Assembly: GCF_030272615.1 (NCBI RefSeq) | Contig: NC_081409.1 | Location: 913,879,840-913,943,839 of the forward strand | Origin: Cryptomeria japonica | Lineage: Eukaryota > Streptophyta > Pinopsida > Cupressales > Cupressaceae | Length of the DNA: 64,000 nucleotides | Direction: 5' to 3' | In this document: one piece after another, positions 1 through 11,260 of the stretch | Numbering within the stretch: position 1 is the first letter of the stretch | Layout of the letters: each line of letters opens with the position of its first letter | The notes under the pieces: generated by a model | The model's input: only the letters and a program-made list of their open reading frames with translations | Databases searched by the model: none | What the model was told of the DNA's origin: nothing | Made by a program: the position numbers and the translations under genes

Positions 1-1263
1 AAGCATTTTAATGCTTTATCTTCCTTTTTCTCATTTAAATAAATTAATATTTATTTGAATATTTATCCAAATACAACTTGCACACATTTATTGAAATAAA
101 TGAATTTTTATTTTAATAAAATCCTATTTTCCCTCACCCACCAAATCCACTTGCAAAATCTAATCCCCTTCTAGATTCTTCTAACCCCTTCCTAATTAAC
201 TTAATCCATCCCCTAATTATTGTCACATTCCTAAGCAAAATGGAGTCACTTCTCAAAGCCTAAAAGTCTTTGATAACCATTAAAGGCTTTCAACCTTCAA
301 CCACTAAATGTCTCAAAGTCTTGGATAACCTTTGAAAGCTTCCAACCTTCAACCACTAAATGGCTCAAAGTCTTTGATAACCATTGAAGGCTTTCAACCT
401 TCAACCACTTAATCCCCAAAGTCTCCAATAACCATTAATGGTTACCTCAAACCCTCCCACATGGTTAAAACATTTGTTTTGACTCAACCTCTAGCCAACC
501 CAAGGGTCTCATCAAGCCTTTAATGCTTTGACCATGATTATCTCTTAATCATTTGCACAAAGGTTTATCCTTGCATTAACTCCTAATCCAGTGGGTAATC
601 CTAATTTAGGCTCGACCCTTACCTTCTAGATAACCATGAGGTCTCCTCAGGCATTTAATGTCTCCAACCTCTTCTCTCAACTCAATCTTATGTTGACACT
701 TGTCACCATTTCATTGGTGCAAATTGTGCACATGGATCCCCAACTTTCAAGCTTGACCCTTGATTAAACCTTTCAATCCTGGCCATCCATTGCTCCATTT
801 TTCCTATAAATAGAGCCCATTCCTTCATAATCCAGATCCTGAAAACTTGTATGCATTTAGGCTATAGACATTTTTAGAGAGCATTTAGCATAGCATAACT
901 AAAATCTTGTCTTTTTGGTAAAATCAATCATTTTAGCATCAATAGCATAGTATTTAGCTTTTCATTTCATATTTGAAGCTTAATATTAAATCTCAATCCT
1001 CCATAAGCATCCATAGTGCAAAAAAGCTGCTGAGAGCTACACTCATTTGGGACTTGGAGAGGAGAGGAACAAGGGAGGAGCAACTATGAGCATCTTGATT
1101 AGCTATTTTATTCTATGTTTATATGCTTTCTATTTCATGCTTAATATCTCTCTTGATATGCCTGTTTAGGATAATCTTTTGTTGCTAACACTAACGTTTG
1201 TTTCTTGTGCTCTTGTGTGTGTTGCCATCAAACAGATTTTCTAATCCTTTTTGCAGAGCATCA
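1..1263 (+). repeat. 5' LTR of element F (partial)
   Basis: Matches the 3' LTR at an offset of 13928 bases through the shared end GCAGAGCATCA. Differences seen are at about 610, 659 and 927. About 632 bases of the LTR lie left of the window. Bases 240-430 hold three imperfect ~60-bp units built on 'CTCAAAGTCTTTGATAACC', present also in the 3' LTR. Confidence 0.93.
805..812 (+). promoter_or_regulatory. LTR TATA box of element F
   Basis: TATAAATA lies about 450 bases before the LTR end in 5'-TTCCTATAAATAGAGCCC. The same box sits at 14733-14740 in the 3' LTR. It is the likely core promoter, placing transcript start near 835-845. Confidence 0.65.
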
Positions 1264-1265
1264 TT

Positions 1266-1283
1266 TGGTGAACCCGACGTGAA
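1266..1283 (+). other. Candidate primer-binding site of element F
   Basis: TGGTGAACCCGACGTGAA begins two bases after the LTR end. A TGG start complementary to a tRNA CCA end is expected here. It is not the initiator-Met type seen in the copia elements of this window, and the tRNA was not identified. Confidence 0.55.
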
Positions 1284-3970
1284 TCCAAACACCAAAAAGA
1301 TCAATTTTTATTTTTTATTTTTTTTTTAACCAATAACATGTTTGAATGTTGAAAATGTCACACAGGTTGCGCTTTTGACACTGTTTTGGTGCATTTGACA
1401 TTATTTTGGCGCTATTCACCCTGTTTCAGTGCTTTTTCCTTCTCTGTCTTTCCCTTTCTTTTAGTGCGTTGTGTTAAATAGTGCCTCTGTTCAAACGCAG
1501 ACTAGCGCTATTGTAACAAAACGTTGTACAAATCACCTTGTAACCAAAAAAAAAAAAAAAATTAGGCTTGTAGAAGCCCACCAAATAGGCGGATTTTACT
1601 AACTTTTTTTCTCTTTTGTGCAAATTTAAATTAGATTAAAAAGTAGATTTATATTTTTTTACTAACTTGTTTTTTGAAGTTGGTTTTAAAAATGAATTCA
1701 CTTTTTATTTTGGTTTAAAATTAACTTCACATTTCAACTTTGGGCTTTTAAAAAAAGAATCACATATTTGTTTGGGGCTCTTAAAAAGAATTTCATTGTT
1801 CCAAGGTAAAAAGAACCACAAACTTATACAAAAACAACTTTATTTTTTTTGCAAGTTAGGAAACAAACTTCGTTTTGGTGCTTAAAATAAACAAGGCAAA
1901 ATTTATTTCTTGCATCAAGATAAAACTCACAATCCACACTTCCATTTTTGGTGCAAATAAAATTCACAATCAACTTGTCTCATTTTTAAAGCAATTTTAC
2001 TTCATGCAAACGTATTTTTCATTAAGTTGACCAGGATTTTCAAATTCTAGTTTACTCAAACAATTGCCTTTGAAAATTAAAAAGAACACCATGATTGTTG
2101 GAGCAACATCTCCAAATAGTTAGATCACATTGCAATGATAGATTAAAAAGAACAAGTGTTTTTCGTGCTTGGCACACTTGTGCAAAGAGTTGGTCGAGTG
2201 GTCCTACTTCTAACACACACTATCCTCTCCCTTGGCTTTCGTGGTCCTAGGTGCAAGAGAAAAGTGTTAGTAACACTCAAAATTTTATCTTTTTAAGAGA
2301 GGCCTGCCAAGAGACACATCACTCTTGGGAACGACCTTGAGCGGTAAATCCTTCGAGCCGCTATAGAAATCAGGTGAGAGCGAAAGCTGTAGCCTTGGGT
2401 ATAGCTGTTCCTACAGTGTAACTGGCCGAAAGGACAAATGGGCCCCACCACCAGTTACAAGGCTCTTAAGTGAGTCACTGCAGAATGAACTTATGTCCAA
2501 AAACATCGAACATGACTAAACACTTTTAAGTAGTAGCCCACCCGTTCTATTGATTGAGGATATTTGAGATATAATTTAGTGCAAGAGCATAGATGGTTTT
2601 GCTCCCAAGATACTCACCATACATATTTCCTTGAGTAGAAACATAGCTTTTTGAAAAGTCACTTGTGGCTTGATAAAAGTGGTGACTCCCCCATCATAGG
2701 GATCATCTATTTGTTATGCTCGTGCAAGACTTAGTATATCACATCCTTACCTGCCAAGGCAGGATTCATAAGGTATGTAGTACCAAAGTCGAAGAAATAT
2801 CAAGATGTGGGCTAAATTTATCACAACTGGCCATTTGACCTTAGGGATAAAAAGTGTTTGAAGTGTGATCATTTTAAAGACCAAGTGCAAATTGAGCCGA
2901 CTTCAGGCTTTGGAAATACATCTAAAGGAAGGGTCAAAAACAAGTCCAAGGATTGGGTTGATCTAGACCCATACTCATTTGTGCCTTTGAGGCAACATTC
3001 TTGTGTTTGTGTGCTTGCTTTGTTTTCTTGTCAAAGAAAAATCAGAAAATCAATCCCAAAAACAAAGTATTCATCCAACATCTGTCAACACAACCAAAAA
3101 TACCAAAAACAAAGTGCAAACAACAAAGAGACAAATTTTATGACCATTCTTCACATCTTGCGAAAGAAGTGTCATCAGAATATCAACTTGAAAAGGAGAC
3201 CATTAAGCTCAAAGGCTTTGATCAAAAGGAGGAACTTCTTCTATCTCAATAGACAAATCTTTGTCTCACATAGAGTCTTTCTACATCGCATGCATCTATA
3301 CCTTCAAGGTAAAACAAACGAGTTTGATTCAGAATCATTGAATCGTAGAGCTTTTATGCAATATAGAGCTCTGAGTTATCACAAAAATCAAGGAGGAAAG
3401 ATTAATCCCAACTTCTTCCCAAACATTTGTATCACCTACAACACAGCTCGAGAAGTGCCACCAACGCCTGAAAGGGAAGAGATAGAGTTTGTCCCATTTG
3501 TAACACAAAGTTTTTATTGAAGTTGAAAACATTTTCATCCATCATCTCACTCATACATCATCACTTCATCATCAATTCGTCCCAACTCTCAAAACATTAA
3601 GAGGTTCTTGTCCCAAGTTCTCTTTTAGATATTGCTTGAAATCAAACACATCACATCACTTTTTAGATTGTTTCTACATCTAGGATAAGCTCATCCTAAG
3701 AGACACATCTACGCAGGTTAAAACTAGTTCATGAGTGAATCCTCTCATTACTAGGTAGTCAAAATCTGTAACACATCTCAGATTTCTCTACACCTTATCA
3801 CATCCAAACTCCTCAAAACAAACAAGCAATTCAAAGAAGGAATTTCAGTTACATCTACCTTAAAGTGCTAGAGATCCCCATACAACACAAATCACCAACC
3901 ATCAATCTTTCATTTCATCACCAACTCATCATCATCTTCAATCAACTTCAAACACAAACTTGCAAACAAA
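1284..3970 (+). other. Long leader of element F
   Basis: About 2.7 kb separates the primer site from gag. It has poly-A/T runs near 1310-1325 and 1545-1560. One open frame of 220 codons (2858-3520) has no recognised domain and looks compositionally like leader sequence. Ogre-type Tat relatives carry an extra ORF before gag, so it is noted, but I do not call it a gene. Confidence 0.5.
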
Positions 3971-6900
3971 ATGGCTCAAACCCGATCACAGTCGAGACAA
4001 CGAGAAATAGAAAGAGAAGAAGAAGAAGAGGAAAATCTCAATGAATTTCAAGAAGCACTTGGAGGAAATGCAGATGACGAAAACCCAAGTACTCCCACTC
4101 CTGCAACAATAGAGAGGGCCCAGCATAACCCTCTCTTTAACAGACTGTTTGACGAAATACTCAGGAGTAATGCGGATGCTCACTTCTTAAAACTCGCTCA
4201 AGAAGGAGCCAAACTCCCCTCTGACTTTGATCTTGCCCAATTAAGACAAGCATCAGAAAGACAAAGTCACCATGAGGAGGAAAGAGGTAGAGATCACATC
4301 AGATATAACATTCCTCGAGGTAACCCACCACCTCCTCCTCTGAATGAAATGGAGATGTTGTGGCAACAAGTCGAGAATCTCGCCCAACAACTTCATAGTG
4401 GTGTTAAGACCAATCAATTCTCACTTAATGACATCTGTCCCTATCCGTTTGATAGGAATCTTTATATGCCACCCTTTCCACGAGGATTTGAAACACCCAA
4501 ATTTGAAAAATATAGAGGAAAGGGGGATCCTCGTGATCATGTCCGAGAATTTCATTCCGCTTGTCTTGAAGTGACATATGAAGACACATACCTAATGTGC
4601 CTTTTTCCCCAAAGTTTGGGAGGAACAACCACGTCATGGTTTTCCCGACTACCAGGTGGCATTAGAACATTTGAGGAACTCATCCAGAAGTTCCTATCTC
4701 ATTACTCTTATAACATTGAACGCGACATCACCATGGCTGATCTATGCAATACCAAACAAAAACCAGGTGAATTATTCTCAGTATTCCTGCAACGATGGCG
4801 CCAAATGTCTAGCAGACGTTCTCTTCAGTTACCTGAACGAGAACTAGTGGAAATTTTCATTTCCAACTTAAAAGAAGAAATGGAATTTCACTTGGATGTC
4901 AAAGACACAAACTCTTTTAACGATATGATCACCAAGGGTTTAAAATGTGAAAGGGCACTCATCAAGAAAGGACTCATCAAAATATTTAATGAACCAAAAG
5001 ATGGTCCTCGCCCGCGCTTCAATAGTGATAAACCAAACTTCTGGAACAAGAATAAGAATATCATCAACGATGGGGTTGTGGATGCTCGAACTATCCAAAA
5101 TGCACAACCTGTGGTTCGGTTTGCAGGACAAAATCCTCCACCTCAGAATAACACAAATGTTCCTTCCAATCAAGGTCGCATCACGTCTCATGATGAACCA
5201 AGACCTTGTCAGCAAAAACAAAAACGAACATACACTCCCTTAGGGGAACCCATTGAAACAGTGTTGCGACAACTCCTCTCTCAAAATTTGGTCACTCTAC
5301 CCAAGCTATCAAACTATGAGCCTCAAGTCAAACCAGCATGGTGGAGAGATACTGAACACTGTGAATTCCATCAAGGAAGAGGACACAAGACAAGTAATTG
5401 TCACCGATTGAAGGATCTCATTCAGGATCTTATTGATCGAGGAGAAATTGAAATTGAAGGACATGATCCAAAAATGACAAATAATGATCATCAGATGTTC
5501 AAGAATCCACTTCCATCACAAGATCAAAGGGGTCCTTCCACTTCCCAGCGAGGCACTGATACCACTGACTATACGCAGGTTGCGTATAACTACACTGTAA
5601 ATCACCTGTATGATGCCAGTGAACAAATTGCAACTATAACCTTCAAAAATCCCACCTCAAATTGCAATGTTGTTACACGTCGTGGCAAGGTCACCATCAA
5701 GGCAGCTCCACAGGGCACCACCTCCGTCCCAAAGCAATATAATCTTGTGGAACAATTAGATAAAACGCCTGCGCTCATATCCATTTTAGAACTATTGCGC
5801 CTATCGCCATCTCATAAAACAATCTTGGATCAAGCACTCCAAGAGGCGTCAGTCCCTGCAAACCTGAACACAGACCAATTTCAAGCCATGGTTGGAAATC
5901 TAAAGTCATCACCTTGTCTCACTTTTTCTGAAAGTGACAACTCTTCCTTCCAACAACCTCATAACGCTTCACTACACATTGAAGGCTTTATCAACCAACA
6001 CAGGATCAAGCGAGTCTTGATAGATAATGGAGTAGGCCTAAACATTTGTACACTACAGTTGGTCACAGCATTGGGATATGCACTAGAATCAGTGGATCCT
6101 CGCAAGAAGATCACCATCAAGGCCTATGATGATGCAGAGCGTTCATCCAAAGGAGCGGTGGTGCTACCAATCCGAGTGGGCCCTGTGGTAAAACACATAA
6201 TTTGTCAGGTTCTGGACCTTCCTCTGCCATATAATCTATTATTAGGAAGACCTTGGATACATGCCATGCAAGCCGTTCCATCTACCTACCATCAATGTAT
6301 CAAGTTCCCACATAACGGTGTAGAGATCACAATCCTGGGCGATGCAAATCCCTTCGCATTTTGCCATAATATCAGCCATCAACCGGAGATTACCGTTCCT
6401 AATAATAGAGAAGCCATTTCCTCCACATCATATATAAATCCCGCCTCTCTTGCCAGTTCAAACACCACTATACCGAAGCAAGAAAAGCTTAAGATGAAAG
6501 TAGCAGAGGAAGGTCCTGGAGAATACAACTTGAGTCAGCTCTTTTGTGTGGGACAAATGCCCACTTCTCCTAGAACACATGGTAAGCCACAACAGTTACT
6601 CCAGCAACCACTAATCATACCAGCATGTGCCTTGACGCCATTCGTCCTTGGAAAGAGTCAAGAGGAAGAGACACAAGATGAGGACCTAGCGGACTGGATC
6701 TATAAAGATCCCATCACCACTGATAAACCGCGAGTTACACTTCCTACAGAACAGTATGGCAAAGGGCTCCTCATTATGCAAAGAATGGGATATGATGGTC
6801 AGAGTGCTTTGGGATACTGCAAACAAGGACGACATGAACCTCTGCTACCAGAATTCAAGCCCAAAGGTAATACAGGCCTAGGCTTTGAAAAAGAGATCCT

Positions 6901-7990
6901 TCCTAAACTCAAATTCAAAGGAAAACCCAGCAAACCATTTTGCCCACCTACTGCAAAGAGGACACCTTTCATAATCAAAGAACCATCAAGCACTATCCCC
7001 ACTGCCCCATCGAGGCTCACAACCCCACCGCAATCGTCATCAATATCATTCATCCCACCAAACGAACCAGTAATCCCATCAGCAACACCATTTGTAGCAA
7101 CAACTGTATGGAAACCTACAGCAACATCTATGGCACCAGCCATTCCAACAGAAGCCACTAAATCAACACTGCTGATACTTCCAGTAACAAATCCTTTTAT
7201 CCCCATCAAACTTCCTGTAGCACCGATCACTACAAAGGTACATCAACCAATCACACCTGTCGTGTTTAATTCTAAAGACATCCCAGTATGGTATAGCAAT
7301 CGGATGCTGGAAAGTGATTCAGAGATCGACTCACATGAGTGGGAATTTGATTCTGTACAGCTTAATACTTCAGATGAGGAAGACACATCACCACCTCTAC
7401 CACGCAAAGACATCCCTGTTTACGGAGAAGCACAGATAAAGACCACTTGGGTTCCTGAGCTGGAAACATCTTCCACAGACCCTACGTCTCATCCTACGCC
7501 TGATTCTGACAGGGAAAGTACCATCAACGACCTTCACCACATTGTCTTGACCCTCACTGATACCTCTAACAAACTTAATCTAGTCGATGAAGTAATGCCC
7601 ATTGTCCACCCTGAACTCATCGAATGGAACCAACCAAATCCCCCATGTCTTGATTTCTTCCAAAACGATGAGGCTATCATTGACTTTTTGGAATTAAGGG
7701 ATAACCTACCAAGCGGGGATCACAAAGCTGGATTCGCCATTGAACTTAATAGCGCAGCATACTTCGGGGCGGATGCCAAACCTTTCAGCTGCAAAAATAT
7801 AACAATAAAACATGGATCTTTCAGTGAAAACCACACTGTGGCACTGTTTGATTCGACAAAAGTAAAAAGAAAGAGCGTATCCAACGGTGAAAACCTCTCT
7901 GAGGCGCCTGAGGATGAAGGGTTTGACATTCTCCTTGCTAATGCACAACAGGAACGATCAACGATTCTCATCGAGGAAACCAAAGAATAA
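3971..7990 (+). CDS. Gag-protease polyprotein with G-patch (Tat gypsy)
   Basis: A 1339-codon intact frame starting at AAAATGG. The acidic N terminus is followed by a retrotransposon Gag region (about residues 170-330, including WFSRLPGG). A short Cys/His motif CEFHQGRGHKTSNC lies near 464-477. An aspartic protease lies around 665-775, with D-N-G at 685-687 and the flap-side LLLGRPW. A G-patch follows at about 929-972 (GKGLL, MGYDGQ, TGLGFE), then a Pro/Thr-rich stretch. Gag packages the element RNA, the protease matures the polyprotein, and the G-patch is an RNA-binding module known from some retroelement proteases. D-N-G replaces the textbook D-S/T-G; I believe this is a common variant in plant Tat elements. 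The frame ends in TAA at 7988-7990, in the same frame as pol. Confidence 0.9.
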   Translation: MAQTRSQSRQREIEREEEEEENLNEFQEALGGNADDENPSTPTPATIERAQHNPLFNRLFDEILRSNADAHFLKLAQEGAKLPSDFDLAQLRQASERQSHHEEERGRDHIRYNIPRGNPPPPPLNEMEMLWQQVENLAQQLHSGVKTNQFSLNDICPYPFDRNLYMPPFPRGFETPKFEKYRGKGDPRDHVREFHSACLEVTYEDTYLMCLFPQSLGGTTTSWFSRLPGGIRTFEELIQKFLSHYSYNIERDITMADLCNTKQKPGELFSVFLQRWRQMSSRRSLQLPERELVEIFISNLKEEMEFHLDVKDTNSFNDMITKGLKCERALIKKGLIKIFNEPKDGPRPRFNSDKPNFWNKNKNIINDGVVDARTIQNAQPVVRFAGQNPPPQNNTNVPSNQGRITSHDEPRPCQQKQKRTYTPLGEPIETVLRQLLSQNLVTLPKLSNYEPQVKPAWWRDTEHCEFHQGRGHKTSNCHRLKDLIQDLIDRGEIEIEGHDPKMTNNDHQMFKNPLPSQDQRGPSTSQRGTDTTDYTQVAYNYTVNHLYDASEQIATITFKNPTSNCNVVTRRGKVTIKAAPQGTTSVPKQYNLVEQLDKTPALISILELLRLSPSHKTILDQALQEASVPANLNTDQFQAMVGNLKSSPCLTFSESDNSSFQQPHNASLHIEGFINQHRIKRVLIDNGVGLNICTLQLVTALGYALESVDPRKKITIKAYDDAERSSKGAVVLPIRVGPVVKHIICQVLDLPLPYNLLLGRPWIHAMQAVPSTYHQCIKFPHNGVEITILGDANPFAFCHNISHQPEITVPNNREAISSTSYINPASLASSNTTIPKQEKLKMKVAEEGPGEYNLSQLFCVGQMPTSPRTHGKPQQLLQQPLIIPACALTPFVLGKSQEEETQDEDLADWIYKDPITTDKPRVTLPTEQYGKGLLIMQRMGYDGQSALGYCKQGRHEPLLPEFKPKGNTGLGFEKEILPKLKFKGKPSKPFCPPTAKRTPFIIKEPSSTIPTAPSRLTTPPQSSSISFIPPNEPVIPSATPFVATTVWKPTATSMAPAIPTEATKSTLLILPVTNPFIPIKLPVAPITTKVHQPITPVVFNSKDIPVWYSNRMLESDSEIDSHEWEFDSVQLNTSDEEDTSPPLPRKDIPVYGEAQIKTTWVPELETSSTDPTSHPTPDSDRESTINDLHHIVLTLTDTSNKLNLVDEVMPIVHPELIEWNQPNPPCLDFFQNDEAIIDFLELRDNLPSGDHKAGFAIELNSAAYFGADAKPFSCKNITIKHGSFSENHTVALFDSTKVKRKSVSNGENLSEAPEDEGFDILLANAQQERSTILIEETKE

Positions 7991-10900
7991 AATGTGGGGA
8001 CTCCTGAAAATCCTCATATCATACATCTGGCATCTCTTCTCACTCCAGAGGAACAACCTAAATTTATAGAGTTCTTCCAGAAGCGTCAGATCAACTTTGC
8101 ATGGTCATATGCAGACATGCCTGGGCTTGATCCTGATTTAGTCATGCATCACCTCACCGTAGCAGAAGGAGCCAAACCTGTCAAGCAGAAGCTTCGTAAG
8201 ATGCATCCCCAGATTGCAGTGCTAGTCAAAACAAAACTCAAGAAACTCCTAGATGTTGGTTTCATTAGGCCAATTGATTATGCAGAATGGATCTCCAACA
8301 TTGTGCCTGTCGGCAAACCAAAAGGGGGCATCCGCATTTGTACTGACTTCAGAGATCTGAATAAGGCATGTCCTAAGGATGACTTTCCCCTACCAAATAT
8401 CGACATCATAGTGGATCTAACAGCAGGACATGTGATGCTTTCACTCATGGATGGCTTTTCTGGCTACAATCAGATAAAGATCACACCCGAAGATCAACAT
8501 AAGACAGCCTTCACATGTCCATGGGGCACATACTGCTGGAATGTAATGCCTTTTGGTCTAAAGAATGCAGGAGCGACCTATCAAAGAGCAATGACCACCA
8601 TCTTCCATGACATGATGCATACTATGATGGAAGATTATGTGGATGACTTACTAGCAAAATCACTTACTAGAGAAGGACATCTCCACATCTTAGATCAAAT
8701 CTTTGATAGACTGGAACAATATCATGTTCGACTCAACCCAAAGAAATGTGTCTTTGGAGTGACCTCCGGGAAGCTTCTAGGATACATTGTCTCAAGCAAA
8801 GGCATTGAGGTCGATCCAACAAAGGTTAAGGCAATAATGGACATGCCACCTCCAAAGAATATCAGTCAGCTAAGGACATTACAAGGGCGGCTTCAATCCA
8901 TCCGAAGATTCATTGCACAATTGGCTGATAAGTGTCACCCATTCACACACTTGCTACACAAGAACATCCGCTTTCAGTGGGATGCCAGATGCCAACAAGC
9001 ATTTCAGACGCTTAAAGACTATCTCATGAATCCACCATTGTTGATGCCACCAGATCCAAGTAGACCGTTGTTACTTTATATCTCAGCGACAAGTACAGCA
9101 TTAGGTGTATTATTGGCACAACATAATGCAGAAGGCAAAGAGTGTGTTGTTTACTACATCTCTCGCACACTGGTTGGCTATGAACTCAATTACACACCTA
9201 TTGAGCGAGCTTGCCTAGCAGTAATCTTAGCAGCCACTAAATTGCAACACTATCTGTTGACACACAAGGTACAACTCATCGCAAAGATTGATCCACTCAA
9301 GTATTTACTCAGCAAAGCAGCATTGACAGGTCGCTTGGCCAAATGGGTAATGATTCTAAGTGAATTTGACATCGAGTATGTGGACCGTAAAGCTATCAAA
9401 GGGCAGGTCATTGCAGATCAGTTGGCCGATGCACCACTCATGGGCGATCATCCCCTCATTTCCAATTTTCCAGATGAAGAGATATTCATGATCACAACAG
9501 CACAACCATGGAAACTATATTTTGATGGTTCATACACTAGGCACGGCTCGGGGGCAGGCATTCTGTTTATCACACCTCAGGGTGATAGCATCCCGAAGTC
9601 TTACAGGCTCACATTTCCATGCACCAACAACATAGCAGAGTATGAGGCCTTGATCACAGGACTCAGGCTAGCCATACAATGGAAATTACAAGAACTGCAA
9701 GTATATGGCGATTCCCAACTAGTCATTCGACAAGCAACCGATGAATATCAGACCAAGGATGATAAACTCATGCCATATAAGCAAATAGTGGACACTCTAA
9801 AGACATCATTTACTACTATCACTTTTGAGCAGATACCAAGAGATCAGAATCGAGCTGCTGACGCCATGGCTACCATCGCATCTCTCTTAGATCTTCCACA
9901 GAATTCAACACGCTACGAGTTCTTGGTAGAACAGCTTTGGATTCCCGCTTATGATATCCCCGAATCCGACATGATATGTTGCCTTGTTGGTTCTGAATCC
10001 CCATGGTACGGTGAGTTCTACACCTATCTCCGCGATCACACCCTTCCTCCCAACCAATCAAATAACCAACGTAAAACCTTCATTCGCCAAACTGCTCGAT
10101 ATACCATTATTGCCGAAACCCTATACCGACGCGGCCTTGATGGTACTCTCCTTCGATGTCTAGAACAAGGTGAGATAACAAAGGCTTTGGAAGAGGTACA
10201 TGAAGGAATTTGCGGGACTCACTCAAGTGGTCCATCACTAGCCAAGAAGATCATGCGAGCTGGATACTATTGGCCATCTATGGAAAAGGATTCCTACTAC
10301 TTTGTCAGGAAGTGCAAAAAATGTCAAGTTCATGGCGACCTAATACATGCACCAGCTCAAGAACTGCAACCACTCACAACACCATGGCCTTTTTGTCAAT
10401 GGGGTCTTGATCTTGTGGGTAAAATCCATCCATCTTCATCCAATGGCCATAAATTCATTATTACCGCCACCGAATATTTCACCAAGTGGATCGAAGCTGT
10501 TCCACTTACCCAAGTCACCGGCAAGCAGATCGCCTCATTCATCCTCAATTACATCATTTGCCGGTATGGTGTGCCCATGTCCATTGTCATAGATAACGGT
10601 CTTCCTTTCAAAAATCAGGATGTTCATGAGCTTTGTGAGAAATTTCATATCCAACACCGCTTTTCCACTCCCTATTACCCACAAGGCAATGGTCAGGCCG
10701 AAGCATCCAATAAAAACATATTGAGGATCCTAAAGAAGACAGTCAATGATGTCGGCCGTGATTGGCATGTTCAATTGAATCCAGCGCTATGGGCATATCG
10801 AACTAGCATTCGGACCCCTACAGGTGCAACTCCTTATTCATTGGTCTATGGTGCTGAAGCTATCTTACCTATTGAGGTCGAGATACCATCCTTACGAGTT

Positions 10901-11260
10901 TCATTGCACAATCTCATCGATGATGAAGCATACAGAGTATCCCGTCTTCAAGACTTAGAGTTACTTGATGAGAAGCGACAAGCTGCATACAATCACCTCA
11001 AAGCCTATCAGCAGCGCATGAGTAGAAGCTACAATCACCGAGTTAGATCTCGTACATTTGAGGTAGGTGATCTTGTTCTACGAGAGAATCCTCGCAACCA
11101 ACCAAACAGAGAACATCAAGGCAAGTTTGAATCAAATTGGCTCGGCCTATATGTTGTCACTGCTGTATTCGAGTCCGGGCCATATCAGTTGGCTACATCA
11201 GAAGGAGAACCGCTCGCAGATCCAATCAATAGCATGCACCTCAAACGGTTTTATACCTAA
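7991..11260 (+). CDS. Pol: RT, RNase H, archaeal-type RNase H, integrase (Tat gypsy)
   Basis: Open from just after the gag-protease TAA and in the same reading frame, with no ATG near its start, so it should be expressed by stop readthrough, splicing or loss of that stop. Residues are numbered from codon GTG at 7994 (1088 aa). RT shows KPKGGIRICTDFRDLN, LMDGFSGYNQI and YVDD at 215-218. The first RNase H is degenerate (LYISATSTALG). A second, archaeal-type RNase H starts near 507 (LYFDGS) and covers about 130 residues. The integrase has an N-terminal zinc-binding region with KCKKCQVH and a D806, D867, E903 triad, the last two separated by exactly 35 residues. The frame is undamaged, matching the near-identical LTRs. 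It would copy the element RNA to DNA and insert it. Confidence 0.92.
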   Translation, partial: NVGTPENPHIIHLASLLTPEEQPKFIEFFQKRQINFAWSYADMPGLDPDLVMHHLTVAEGAKPVKQKLRKMHPQIAVLVKTKLKKLLDVGFIRPIDYAEWISNIVPVGKPKGGIRICTDFRDLNKACPKDDFPLPNIDIIVDLTAGHVMLSLMDGFSGYNQIKITPEDQHKTAFTCPWGTYCWNVMPFGLKNAGATYQRAMTTIFHDMMHTMMEDYVDDLLAKSLTREGHLHILDQIFDRLEQYHVRLNPKKCVFGVTSGKLLGYIVSSKGIEVDPTKVKAIMDMPPPKNISQLRTLQGRLQSIRRFIAQLADKCHPFTHLLHKNIRFQWDARCQQAFQTLKDYLMNPPLLMPPDPSRPLLLYISATSTALGVLLAQHNAEGKECVVYYISRTLVGYELNYTPIERACLAVILAATKLQHYLLTHKVQLIAKIDPLKYLLSKAALTGRLAKWVMILSEFDIEYVDRKAIKGQVIADQLADAPLMGDHPLISNFPDEEIFMITTAQPWKLYFDGSYTRHGSGAGILFITPQGDSIPKSYRLTFPCTNNIAEYEALITGLRLAIQWKLQELQVYGDSQLVIRQATDEYQTKDDKLMPYKQIVDTLKTSFTTITFEQIPRDQNRAADAMATIASLLDLPQNSTRYEFLVEQLWIPAYDIPESDMICCLVGSESPWYGEFYTYLRDHTLPPNQSNNQRKTFIRQTARYTIIAETLYRRGLDGTLLRCLEQGEITKALEEVHEGICGTHSSGPSLAKKIMRAGYYWPSMEKDSYYFVRKCKKCQVHGDLIHAPAQELQPLTTPWPFCQWGLDLVGKIHPSSSNGHKFIITATEYFTKWIEAVPLTQVTGKQIASFILNYIICRYGVPMSIVIDNGLPFKNQDVHELCEKFHIQHRFSTPYYPQGNGQAEASNKNILRILKKTVNDVGRDWHVQLNPALWAYRTSIRTPTGATPYSLVYGAEAILPIEVEIPSLRVSLHNLIDDEAYRVSRLQDLELLDEKRQAAYNHLKAYQQRMSRSYNHRVRSRTFEVGDLVLRENPRNQPNREHQGKFESNWLGLYVVTAVFESGPYQLATSEGEPLADPINSMHLKRFYT

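Noticed and set aside
2858-3520. 220-codon open frame in the F leader
   Set aside because: No recognised motif, overlaps other equally open frames, and composition matches the non-coding leader; an Ogre-like extra ORF cannot be shown.
6799-7230. 143-codon minus-strand frame opposite element F gag-protease
   Set aside because: Shadow of the plus-strand Pro/Thr-rich coding region.
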